Positions 1 to 7,135 of a stretch of 11,445 bases of DNA are shown here, one piece after another. The position numbers and the translations under genes are program-made. This DNA is from Bog-159 sp049520215 (GTDB taxonomy: Bacteria; Acidobacteriota; Terriglobia; Bryobacterales; Bryobacteraceae). Where the stretch lies: the NCBI GenBank assembly GCA_049520215.1, contig JBEKPZ010000380.1:1-11445 (forward strand), given 5' to 3'. Below the pieces are notes generated by a model. It did not search any database, was not told the DNA's origin, and saw nothing but the letters and a program-made list of their open reading frames with translations. Position 1 is the stretch's first letter, and each line of letters begins with the position of its first letter.

Positions 1-938
1 GCGTTGAGGTCGTGCGCGGCCCATTGATTGAGGGTGATGCCGTCCTTGGTTCCAAGCGCCGTCACAACGGAGTAAGGGATTTCGCGGCCATTGGCGCGGA
101 TCGTGTTGGCGAGGTAGGTGAGAACCGGTTCTGTGGTCAATCCGAGAGACTTGGCCGTGGCGGTGGCGCGCTCGGCCAGGGCATCGGGGACGAGGGTGGT
201 GTCGGTCTCAAGGGCGAGGGCGTTCGGCAATTGGCGTATTTTAATTCCAAGGTCTTCGAGCGTTACAGTGCTGCGACCACTTGTTACCGAGCCGCGACCG
301 TCAGGGAGCGGTCCCACCAAAATCGTGTTGACCCTGCCGATCTCACCCAGTTCCTTCTGCAGCCGGGCGAGCGGCACGTATGCGGCGCGGACGTCACCCT
401 GTTGCGGTTCAAGCGAGAACTCGCGCGGCGCGGTCGCCCCGATGGTGAGCCGGATCGTCTTGCCGGCGTCGTCTTTCCGGCCATGCAGCGATTCGAGCGG
501 GATTGCGGAAGGCTTCTCCACGCGGGCCAGCAGCGCGTCACCGGGCTTGACGGCCAGTTCGCCGCCGAGCGCCGCGCTAAGCAGGATCTGCTGGCTTTCG
601 GGCGCTGGGCCGAAACGCTGGTCTACTCCGTAGATCTGGACGGCGTATGCGCGACGCCCGCTGGCTGGGTGGGAGACCATGCCTTCGATTGAGATGATTG
701 GGGTGGCGTCGCCGAATGCCGCAGCCAGATTCTCGCGGAAGAAACCGTTGCGGGAGACGACGTAATCGGTATTGCCGAGGCGCGTCAGCACCAGGTCGCG
801 CAGGCTGGCGCGCACCGAATCGCCCACCAGCAGCGCGCCGCCCAAAACGCCCGCCGCCGTGGCGACGCCCAGCAGCACGGCCAGGTTTGTGCGCCAATAC
901 CACGCCAGGTTACGCGCCAACAGGATGGAGGTTCGCAT
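1..938 (-). CDS. FtsX/MacB-type ABC transporter permease (N-terminal part, cut by left window edge)
   Basis: Membrane subunit of an ABC transporter, partner of the ATPase just upstream. The frame is open from the ATG at 938 to the window edge, about 312 codons with no stop. Residues 1-15 are cytoplasmic, followed by a hydrophobic segment at about 18-40 (NLAVLLGVATAAGVLGGALL), then GDSVRASLRDLVLTRLG and a long soluble region, as in the MacB periplasmic core topology of FtsX-like permeases. The remaining transmembrane helices and C-terminal FtsX domain would lie beyond the window. The start overlaps the ATPase stop by 29 bases with no clear Shine-Dalgarno, suggesting translational coupling. A dispersed repeat at 285-311 encodes PLPDGRGSV within the extracytoplasmic part. 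The substrate (lipoprotein, lipid or peptide) cannot be told. Confidence 0.85.
   Translation of the reverse strand, partial: MRTSILLARNLAWYWRTNLAVLLGVATAAGVLGGALLVGDSVRASLRDLVLTRLGNTDYVVSRNGFFRENLAAAFGDATPIISIEGMVSHPASGRRAYAVQIYGVDQRFGPAPESQQILLSAALGGELAVKPGDALLARVEKPSAIPLESLHGRKDDAGKTIRLTIGATAPREFSLEPQQGDVRAAYVPLARLQKELGEIGRVNTILVGPLPDGRGSVTSGRSTVTLEDLGIKIRQLPNALALETDTTLVPDALAERATATAKSLGLTTEPVLTYLANTIRANGREIPYSVVTALGTKDGITLNQWAAHDLN
285..311 (-). repeat. Short dispersed repeat, copy A, inside the permease gene
   Basis: A 27-base unit that matches copy B at 1248-1274 at 26 of 27 positions, in the same orientation. On the plus strand it contains GAGCCGCGACCG followed by AGGGAGCGG. On the coding (minus) strand it is read in the frame giving PLPDGRGSV. 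I associate this type of unit with dispersed repeats of Solibacter-like Acidobacteria, but from memory only. Confidence 0.75.
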
Positions 939-1605
939 TTCGCAATTCGTACCGCAAGGGGAAGCGGGCGGCCAGTTCCGCGCTGTGGGTCACTACAATA
1001 AGGATGGTTTCCTGGCGCTGGTGCAATTCGAGCAGCAGGGAGGCCACCACGTCGGCGGATGCCTGGTCGAGGTTGCCGGTGGGCTCGTCGCACAGCAGCA
1101 GCAGGGGCTTGCAGATGAGGGCGCGGGCCAGGGCTACGCGCTGCTTCTCGCCGCCGGAAAGCTCGGCGGGGCGATGGTCGAGGCGGTCGCTCAGTCCGAC
1201 CTGCGCGAGGAGATCGCGGGCGCGCTGCTCGGTGCCGACCCGCGAGGTACCGAGCCGCGACCGTGAGGGAGCGGACACCAGCGTTGGCACCAGGACGTTT
1301 TCGAGCACGGAGCACTGCGGCAGGAGGCAGTGATCCTGAAAGATGAAGCCGATCGACTGGTTGCGGAAAGCGGCTAGCTTTTTTTCGGATAGTGCGTAGG
1401 GATCGCGTCCGTCGAGCACCACCGTACCGGAGGTGGGCTGTTCCAGGCCGCCGAGGATGTAAAGGAGCGTGCTCTTGCCCGCGCCTGAAGGGCCCATGAT
1501 GGCGGCCGCGTCGCCGCGATCGAGGCGGAAGGAAACGCCGGAGAGGATGGAGAGCGGCCCGCGGGGGGTTGGGTAAGTTTTGGCGATCTGGGAGACGTCC
1601 AACAT
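910..1605 (-). CDS. ABC transporter ATP-binding protein, LolD/MacB type
   Basis: Cytoplasmic ATPase powering the adjacent permease; 231 residues, normal for a LolD-like subunit. Visible motifs: Walker A GPSGAGKST (38-46), Q-loop Gln90 in FIFQDH, signature LSGGEKQR (149-156), Walker B LLLLCDE (168-174) followed by PTGNLD, and switch His207 in VVTHS. I chose the ATG at 1605 (MLDVSQIAKTY) because family members begin here; an in-frame ATG at 1659 would add 18 Pro/Arg-rich residues across a hairpin and has no better ribosome site. Between the Q-loop and the signature, residues about 112-126 look like an insertion, encoded by a short dispersed repeat. The stop lies inside the permease start region. 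It could equally be called FtsE-like, but the pairing with an FtsX/MacB permease favours the LolD/MacB class. Confidence 0.93.
   Translation of the reverse strand: MLDVSQIAKTYPTPRGPLSILSGVSFRLDRGDAAAIMGPSGAGKSTLLYILGGLEQPTSGTVVLDGRDPYALSEKKLAAFRNQSIGFIFQDHCLLPQCSVLENVLVPTLVSAPSRSRLGTSRVGTEQRARDLLAQVGLSDRLDHRPAELSGGEKQRVALARALICKPLLLLCDEPTGNLDQASADVVASLLLELHQRQETILIVVTHSAELAARFPLRYELRNANLHPVGA
1248..1274 (-). repeat. Short dispersed repeat, copy B, inside the ABC ATPase gene
   Basis: Second copy of the 27-base unit, one mismatch to copy A, same orientation. Here it is read in a different frame (SAPSRSRLGT) and sits where LolD-type ATPases tolerate length variation. Next to it GCTCGGT (1227-1233) and ACCGAGC (1249-1255) form perfect 7-base inverted arms, so this copy may be part of a longer hairpin unit. 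Confidence 0.75.
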
Positions 1606-1627
1606 AGGCGGCGCGCGTGGTGCGGGT

Positions 1628-1642
1628 GGCTCCGACGGAGCC
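1628..1642. repeat. Perfect hairpin upstream of the ABC ATPase gene
   Basis: GGCTCC, loop GAC, GGAGCC: a 6-base perfect stem with a 3-base loop, 23 bases upstream of the ATPase start at 1605. No T-tract follows on the minus strand, so it does not look like an intrinsic terminator. It may be a dispersed palindromic unit or a structured 5' leader. The rest of the 82-base gap between the tyrosinase stop and the ATPase start shows no clear promoter. Confidence 0.5.
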
Positions 1643-1687
1643 CTGGACCATTGTCGCATGCGGTTGTGGATGTGTTTAGGATTCGCC

Positions 1688-3076
1688 TTACGAACCTACA
1701 GTGGCGACTCTGATCTCGAACGATTCCGGTGTGAAGGGCTTCGGGTTGGCTATAGGCGCACCGTTGCAGACCGGATCCCCCGGTTTCGAGCTCTGGCCAT
1801 AGACCAGTTGTATGCCCTGTCTAAGCGCATCGAGGAGTAGCCGACCGTCGAGATCCAGGTCGGCGGCTATGACCGCCTCCGCCGGCGACCTGTGCATCCC
1901 TATGAGGCCGGCACAGGGATCCATTGCGACCGACCAACTGCTTCGGTCTTGCGTTCCCTGCATGCCAAAGATGTAGTATCTGCCGTGCTCAGTTGGGACG
2001 CTGGCTCGAAACTGGACAGCAAGTGAAGGGACCCGTTCAGTGGCCGGCCCAGCAAGACCGGACCCCAAGTTCAGCCGCAGCAGCTTGGATAGGCGCTGGG
2101 TGGCACAGTCGTCGAGCCTTACCAGCCCATCAACAATCGCCGCTTGGACCGCCTCGGACTTGGGTATGCACGGAAGGTCGTACTCGTAGCCGAGACTAAG
2201 AGTACGGTGCAGGTCCTGCACGTGAACACGCACCGGGCGCCCCCGGTCGTAGAAGTAAAAACACGAGGTCGGCCACTTTGTGTACGACCCGGGATTTTGA
2301 GTCTGCCAAGCGTCCAAGAAGCGATCGACATTTGCATGATGCGCATAGAAAACGGGGTCCAACGCAGCGCTAACAAAATCTCCCATGCAGCCGCCGAGCT
2401 GTTTGTGAACACATTGATGCAGGCTGCCAAATGCGGTACCGGGATAAGTGAGTCCCCCCACTACCGAATCGAAACAACTGCCGCCAAACCAGGCGGCTAT
2501 CTGACCCTGGGTAACGGGGCAGATGTAATTCTGTTTGCGAGGACAGTCACAATGAATGTGCTTGACCCACGGCAGCGAGTTGTAAACCCAAGGTACGTTT
2601 GGATCTGTCTCCCAGTCCCAAACCGGGAGCCGGAAATCAGGGTCCCCCAATTCAGCTTGAATCAGACGCTCGTGAAGATAGAGGAAGGCGCGGTGCCAAA
2701 GCAGGAACGCCCAGGTATTGTGGATATCGCCGAAGAACGGATCGTTACCGCCACAATACCAGGCGTGCGTCCATGCCTGAAACAGGTAGCTCTTGCGGTT
2801 CGCGGACGGCCGGTTCATCATCCTGGTGTAGGCGCGCTTTAGTTCTTTAGCAAGGCTCCCTTTTTCGGGGTCGGACAGCTTCGACCACAGAGGCCTCTTA
2901 GGTGGGTTCGGATGAAATTGACCCAACTGGAAGTCGGGTACTGAGTCAAAACGAAACGCACCCGGAGGAAATTGCGGAAAGTCATTGCCGACGCAGGGAG
3001 GCGGCGCGCTTGCGTGCGAGCGGCCTGCCCCCGCTGCCCCGGCAAGAAACAGGAAGTCACGCCGGTCGATACTCAT
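1688..3076 (-). CDS. Tat-exported tyrosinase / plant-type polyphenol oxidase (type 3 copper enzyme)
   Basis: Predicted to oxidise phenols and/or catechols to o-quinones with a dinuclear copper centre, outside the cytoplasm. 462 residues. The N-terminus has a twin-arginine signal (RRDFLFL, residues 5-11, then a short Ala/Gly stretch to ASA at 22-24). CuA ligands: His104 (WTHAWYC), His119 and His128 (IHNTWAFLLWHR). Cys108, four residues after His104, matches the Cys that forms the Cys-His thioether in plant catechol oxidases. CuB ligands: His220 and His224 (HQCVH) and His246/His247 in DPVFYAHHANVDRF; Phe234 aligns with the plant gatekeeper Phe. Residues 272-302 (FYFYDRGRPVRVHV..LGYEY) resemble the plant PPO1_DWL segment, and the C-terminal 80 residues vaguely resemble the KFDV domain. 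The start overlaps the upstream stop (ATGA). GC is lower than in flanking genes. Monophenolase versus diphenolase activity cannot be decided. Confidence 0.93.
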   Translation of the reverse strand: MSIDRRDFLFLAGAAGAGRSHASAPPPCVGNDFPQFPPGAFRFDSVPDFQLGQFHPNPPKRPLWSKLSDPEKGSLAKELKRAYTRMMNRPSANRKSYLFQAWTHAWYCGGNDPFFGDIHNTWAFLLWHRAFLYLHERLIQAELGDPDFRLPVWDWETDPNVPWVYNSLPWVKHIHCDCPRKQNYICPVTQGQIAAWFGGSCFDSVVGGLTYPGTAFGSLHQCVHKQLGGCMGDFVSAALDPVFYAHHANVDRFLDAWQTQNPGSYTKWPTSCFYFYDRGRPVRVHVQDLHRTLSLGYEYDLPCIPKSEAVQAAIVDGLVRLDDCATQRLSKLLRLNLGSGLAGPATERVPSLAVQFRASVPTEHGRYYIFGMQGTQDRSSWSVAMDPCAGLIGMHRSPAEAVIAADLDLDGRLLLDALRQGIQLVYGQSSKPGDPVCNGAPIANPKPFTPESFEIRVATVGS

Positions 3077-3537
3077 TCCCCGCCAGAGTCCTTGGCTGAC
3101 CCGAGGTCCAGCATGTTCTGGGGACGGGACGGCCTGTACGATTGCGATAGCGGCGCCGGGATGAGGATCAACGCGTTGTAAACGTGGGTCTCATCGTTAA
3201 ACACCGGATTGGTCTGATTCTTGGGACAGGGGCCATTTGGGTCGTACAAATTGTCCATCCCCAAAGCGGAGATTATGTTCCCCACGCTGGTGGTAACGAG
3301 GCCCGTCTTGGCGTCCCACAGGTACTGCCCGATCGCCTGCTGATCGAGCAAGTTGGCTATCGGCGTGGTGTAGTCCGCGTTCATCCAGTTTCGTTCCGTG
3401 GTTAGCAGGTAGGCGAGCTGGGTATACAACGCCGCGCCGCTCGCGTAAGGCGCCGACGCGTCCAGTTCGTACCGCAGGTTCGATCGCGATGAGAGCAACA
3501 TGTAAAGCGCCATCGCTTCTCCGTGTGAAAGTGCCAT
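3073..3537 (-). CDS. Unrecognised 154-residue protein coupled to the tyrosinase
   Basis: I do not recognise a family. The gene is supported by a good ribosome site (GGAAAGGA about 7 bases before the ATG), tight packing (18 bases after the TPR stop) and an ATGA overlap with the tyrosinase start. The protein has no signal peptide or membrane helix, begins MALSHGEAMALYML, and is rich in Tyr (10 of 154 residues, about twice the usual share) with only one Cys and two His. The N-terminal 50 residues look helical; the C-terminal 25 are Ser/Pro/Gly-rich and probably disordered. Streptomyces tyrosinase is encoded with a small caddie protein (MelC1) that loads copper and inserts a Tyr into the active site. 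This protein shows no evident sequence similarity to MelC1, but its position suggests an analogous role; that is inference only. Confidence 0.8.
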   Translation of the reverse strand: MALSHGEAMALYMLLSSRSNLRYELDASAPYASGAALYTQLAYLLTTERNWMNADYTTPIANLLDQQAIGQYLWDAKTGLVTTSVGNIISALGMDNLYDPNGPCPKNQTNPVFNDETHVYNALILIPAPLSQSYRPSRPQNMLDLGSAKDSGGE

Positions 3538-3555
3538 AGTCGTCCTTTCCGTTCC

Positions 3556-4958
3556 TTAGTTGAATTTGGCGATACACTGCCGTAATGATCCCGCTGCCTT
3601 AAGATCAGCTTCCTCCATCTGGACCGATCCGCCGTTTGCAAGCGCAAAGGCGATAAAACCCGGGCCGATCATATCCGCTTGAAACCAATAGCGCCCAGGA
3701 TTTCTCACGAGGGCGCTCACATAGTGGCGAGCGACCATTGTATCCGTTGCGGCCAGGGCAGCACGAACGATGTGCTCGGGCCATTCATTCGAGATACGCG
3801 ACGGCGGGGCCGATTGCATCAGTTGCAATGCCTGGCGCGCGCTTCCCTTCGCCATCTCCAGTTCGCCTTTCAGCCGCTGGATCCAGTGACCGTAGATCGG
3901 CCAATTCGGCAAACCCCGGATCAGGCATTTCTCCGCGCGGCCTGGCTCGCCCGCCTGCGCGAGCAGGCACCCAATCGCCATGGTTTTCTCATATCCCGGC
4001 TTGGAGGCAAGCATCGCGACGCACAGCCGGACGGCTTCGGCAGTCCGGCGCCGCCGTAGAAATAACTGCACTAATAGGCGGTTCTTGGTGAACTGCGGCT
4101 GGGAGCCAAGGCCCATCCTGGAGTCGAATGCCAAGCCGTCGCGAATCAACTGTTCCGCCACGTCCCATCTGCCTTGCTCCGCGCGGAGACATGCCTCGAA
4201 GCCGTACGCCCGGCTTTGATATGCGAGCGACCCTTTAGAACGCATTCTTTCGATACTCCGCGAAACCCCAGCCAAGTCTAATCGACCCAGAGCCAGGCCG
4301 CCCCGCAATTGGTCGGTCCAATCCCTTTGATCGAGGTTCGCGGCCCGGTCACACTGGGCCTGCGCCTCGTCGAGGCGCCCAGCGTTGAGCAAGAAAATCG
4401 CGCGCTGCATCAGGATGCTATACGAACGCGGGGCAAGGGCTATGGCGGCCTGTGTCAGTTGAAGCGCTTCGTCGGCACGTCCCTGCCGGTCGATGGCAGT
4501 CGCTTTGTAAAATAGCGCGAGGCCATCATCCGGATATTCGATGGCATAGCGGTCGAAGGTCTGCTCCGCGGTTGCGTTTTGTCCCGTATCCAGTGCGGAC
4601 AGGCCTCTGATTGTCAGCGACTCACGATCCGTCAGATTCCTCTCGCGGACGATTTCGGCTGCGAGGGCGTGATAGGGCAGTCCCTCGTCGGGACGGGACT
4701 GCGCGGTCAGAATGTCGGCCAGACGGGATGCCGCGCGCGCGAACTTGGGGTCCAGATCCAATGCGGTCTTCAAATGCAGGATCGCCTCATCGCTCTTCGA
4801 CGCCTTCCACGCGTCATCGCCCTTTGTATACTCCTGCAGCGCCTGCCAGGAAGAAGTGGTCAACTCCTCGGGATGGCGGCTGCGCGTTTCGACGTCGCCC
4901 GCCGATTCGCCGGCCGTCCGGCGCACCCACGAAGCGCTGTCGTAGACCGCCGCGCGTA
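3556..4958 (-). CDS. TPR sensor half of the Ser/Thr kinase, displaced by an apparent frameshift
   Basis: This frame continues the kinase protein after a 1-base frame change near 4946-4958. It reads AVYDSASWVRRTAGES, then SWQALQEYTKGDDAWKA and a run of tetratricopeptide repeats, for example DEAILHLKTALDLDPKFARA and RADEALQLTQAAIALAPRS, about 465 residues to the TAA at 3556. Acidobacterial kinases commonly have the order kinase, membrane helix, TRAP-like/TPR periplasmic domain, so this should be the C-terminal sensory half of the gene starting at 6515; joined, the product would be about 985 residues. No convincing independent start is seen; the frame is open upstream to an ATG at 5304, but that stretch is an Arg/His-rich shadow of the kinase frame. 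The TPR domain probably binds proteins or a ligand in the periplasm. Confidence 0.8.
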
Positions 4959-6515
4959 CGCGGGCTCGTTGCCCATCAACTGCAGGCGGACTTCCAGCAC
5001 CTGCTCGTCGGCCACACGGCTGAGGTTGCTGAACAAGACGAACTGCGCGCCCTCGCGCATGGCGATGTCTCTGGCTTGTACGGGCGCCAGCCTGGGGGGC
5101 ATAGGTACGGCCGCCCCGGCGATGAGATGCCATGCCGCTTGCACACGGTCTTTGGGCAGGATGCGGATGCGGGCGGATTGCTGGAGTTGGTCGGCTAGCA
5201 GCAGATCGATGGCGCCGGCCGCGGTCGGGCCGTCGAGGGAATCGATCGACTGTGTGGTGGTGGTCAGCATGACAAGCGGTTTCGCCGGAAGAGTTGGCGG
5301 CCACTCTATATAGCGCAAGAACGCGCCCAAAGAGGCCACACCGGCGGCAGCGGCTCCCGAGACGATCCAGGTACGGCGCGAGACACGCCGCAGGAGAGGG
5401 GGCTGCGGAGGGGCGGGACGCGGGGCGGGAAGGGTAGGAGGGACGGGGGCCACGCAGTCATCAAGCGCCCGGACCATGTCCGCGGCCGACGCGTAGCGGC
5501 TTGCCGGATCGGGCGCCAGAGCGCGGGCGAGCACCGCATCCCATGCCGCGGGCATGGCGGGCACGGTGCGGGAGAGCGGCTCAGGCGGCTCCGAAATGCG
5601 CCGCATCGCCAGGCGCACGACATTGTCCCCGGATGGCTGGCGGGCGCCGGACAACATCTCGTAAATAATCAAACCGAAAGAGAACACGTCGGTGGCGGGG
5701 GTCAAAGCGGCGCCCAGGAATTGTTCCGGGGCCATGTATTCCGGCGTTCCCGCGATTTGGCCGGGCAGCGTGTGGCCGGAAGGCGTCAGCCCGTCAAAGA
5801 CCTTGGCCAGCCCGAAATCGGTAAGGACTGCGCGCCGGCCGCCGTCCTTGCCAGGAACGAGCAGGATATTGGCGGGCTTCAGATCGCGATGAATAATGCC
5901 GGCGTGGTGGACGGCATCCAAACCGGCGGCGATCTGACGGGCCAGCGCCAGCGCCGATTGAGGCTCCATGGGGCCCTTGGAGACGGCGCGGGCCAGCGTC
6001 TCGCCCTCCAGAAACTCCATGGTGAAGTACAAGACTTCATCGGCGCCGCAGGGCTCCACGAAGAGGTCGAAGATATGGCAGACGTTCGGATGGGAGATCT
6101 TGCGCGCCAGACGGATTTCGCCGCGGAAACGCGCGTCGATGTGTTCCTCTCCGCGAAAGCGGGAACGCAGGACCTTCAACGCGACGATGTCGGCAAGCTC
6201 GGTGTCTTCGGCGCGGTAGACTTCGCCCATGCCGCCGCGGCCCACCAGTTCGATCAGGCGAAAGCGTCCGTTGTTGAGGAGTTCACCGGGCCGGAACTCT
6301 CCGGGCAGCGGCTGGCTAGGCGCGAACGCAGGAGCTTCCAGGAAATCTCCCAGGCGCTCGTGCTGTTCGAGCAGATGGAGCACGGTGTCTGTCAGCGTGG
6401 GATCGTCGGCACAGCGCTCCCGCACGAACGCGGTTCTGTCGGTTGGCGGCAAGTCCAGAGCCGCCGCGAAGACGTCGTCCGCAAGCTGAATGCGGTCAGG
6501 CGGCTGGGGTTCCAT
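4860..6515 (-). CDS. Membrane Ser/Thr protein kinase (kinase plus membrane helix), reading into a frameshift
   Basis: Hanks-type kinase predicted to phosphorylate Ser/Thr targets in the cytoplasm. From the ATG at 6515 (MEPQPPDRIQLADDVF): an N-terminal region with FVRERCADDPTL typical of acidobacterial kinases, Gly-rich loop VGRGGMGEVY (91-100), catalytic Lys114 (VALKVL), HRDLKPAN (209-216), DFG (233-235), GTPEYMAPEQ (256-265), a Pro-rich linker (357-373), one membrane helix at about 383-400, then a periplasmic region up to about residue 521. From there this frame ends in about 30 unrelated residues before a stop at 4860, while the next frame continues into TPRs. The start lies within the sigma-factor gene (20-base overlap), so the two are probably coupled. 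A longer in-frame start at 6758 was rejected as a Pro/Arg-rich shadow of the sigma gene. Confidence 0.9.
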   Translation of the reverse strand: MEPQPPDRIQLADDVFAAALDLPPTDRTAFVRERCADDPTLTDTVLHLLEQHERLGDFLEAPAFAPSQPLPGEFRPGELLNNGRFRLIELVGRGGMGEVYRAEDTELADIVALKVLRSRFRGEEHIDARFRGEIRLARKISHPNVCHIFDLFVEPCGADEVLYFTMEFLEGETLARAVSKGPMEPQSALALARQIAAGLDAVHHAGIIHRDLKPANILLVPGKDGGRRAVLTDFGLAKVFDGLTPSGHTLPGQIAGTPEYMAPEQFLGAALTPATDVFSFGLIIYEMLSGARQPSGDNVVRLAMRRISEPPEPLSRTVPAMPAAWDAVLARALAPDPASRYASAADMVRALDDCVAPVPPTLPAPRPAPPQPPLLRRVSRRTWIVSGAAAAGVASLGAFLRYIEWPPTLPAKPLVMLTTTTQSIDSLDGPTAAGAIDLLLADQLQQSARIRILPKDRVQAAWHLIAGAAVPMPPRLAPVQARDIAMREGAQFVLFSNLSRVADEQVLEVRLQLMGNEPAYARRSTTALRGCAGRPANRRATSKRAAAIPRS

Positions 6516-7068
6516 CGATGGCGATCCGCAGGCGGGTTCTGGCGACCTGCCAATCGCGGCGCACGGTGCGCACCGAGATTCCCAGGCAGGCAGCCGATTC
6601 TTCCTCACTGAATCCGGCGAAGTAGCGAAGTTCCACGAGTTGGGCTTTGCGGGGGGAATGATGGGCAAGGTCGCGGAGGGCGAAATCCACGGCCAGGATC
6701 TGGTCCGCGTCCGAATCCCGCGAGACCAAGGCATCGGAGATCTCGATCGGGACGGCATCGCCGCCGCGCTTCTCGCTACGGCGGGCGCGGGCGCGGTCCA
6801 CGACGATGCGGCGCATGACGCGGGCGGCGAGGGCCAGCAGGTGGCTGCTGTTCACGATTTCCAGGTCTTGCGCTTGACGGAAGCGCAAGTACGCCTCATG
6901 GACCAGGGAGGTGGCGCCCGGGGCCTGGTCGCGGCGCTCGCCTTGCAGGCATTGCAACGCAAGGCTGTGCAGCTTTTTATAGAGGGCGTCAAACAGGGCG
7001 CTTTCCGCGCCTGGAGCGCCACGCTGCCAGTCGGAAATCAAACGCGTGATCTCGCCAGCCGGTCCCAT
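6496..7068 (-). CDS. ECF-type RNA polymerase sigma factor (PF07638 / TIGR02999 type)
   Basis: 190 residues from the ATG at 7068 (MGPAGEITRLISDWQRG). The N-terminal sigma2 region contains the family pattern ALFDALYKKLHSLA followed by GATSLVHEAYLRF; the C-terminal sigma4 region has a helix-turn-helix at about 155-185 (FAGFSEEESAACLGISVRT, then RRDWQVARTRLR). The protein would direct RNA polymerase to its own promoter set. I chose 7068 because an upstream ATG at 7176 would add 36 basic residues through the intergenic region and promoter, while GGAAAG stands 7-8 bases before 7068. The stop overlaps the kinase start. Related sigma factors beside Ser/Thr kinases (ECF43-like, such as EcfP with PknT in Vibrio) are activated by phosphorylation rather than an anti-sigma factor; the same control is plausible here but inferred. 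Confidence 0.93.
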   Translation of the reverse strand: MGPAGEITRLISDWQRGAPGAESALFDALYKKLHSLALQCLQGERRDQAPGATSLVHEAYLRFRQAQDLEIVNSSHLLALAARVMRRIVVDRARARRSEKRGGDAVPIEISDALVSRDSDADQILAVDFALRDLAHHSPRKAQLVELRYFAGFSEEESAACLGISVRTVRRDWQVARTRLRIAIDGTPAA

Positions 7069-7102
7069 TACATTACTTTCCAGGTTTTGGCTAATGTGGA
7101 GA

Positions 7103-7108
7103 ATTATA
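7103..7108 (-). promoter_or_regulatory. Possible -10 box for the sigma factor gene
   Basis: A perfect TATAAT on the minus strand, 34 bases upstream of the sigma-factor ATG at 7068, in an otherwise GC-rich 67-base gap. No good TTGACA-like hexamer is found at 16-18 bases, so recognition by the housekeeping sigma is not certain. If real, it separates the sigma/kinase group from the LuxE-LuxC-GT group. Just before the true start, the sequence ATGTAATG holds a second ATG immediately followed by a stop. Confidence 0.35.
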
Positions 7109-7135
7109 CCGTATGCCGGCGCAAGGCTCCGCGCT

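Noticed and set aside
1628..1642. Intrinsic terminator after the tyrosinase gene
   Set aside because: The stem is short and no T-tract follows on the minus strand.
4860..4958. Programmed -1 frameshifting between the kinase and TPR frames
   Set aside because: No X-XXY-YYZ slippery heptamer was found in the overlap. A simple 1-base deletion in a GC-alternating tract explains the data better.
4959..5304. N-terminal extension of the TPR frame to an ATG at 5304
   Set aside because: It is rich in Arg, His and Pro with no domain, and lies out of frame over a clearly family-like kinase periplasmic region. It is a high-GC shadow.
6516..6758. Longer kinase start at 6758
   Set aside because: The added 81 residues are Pro/Arg/Ser-rich and overlap the sigma4 region of the sigma factor in another frame.
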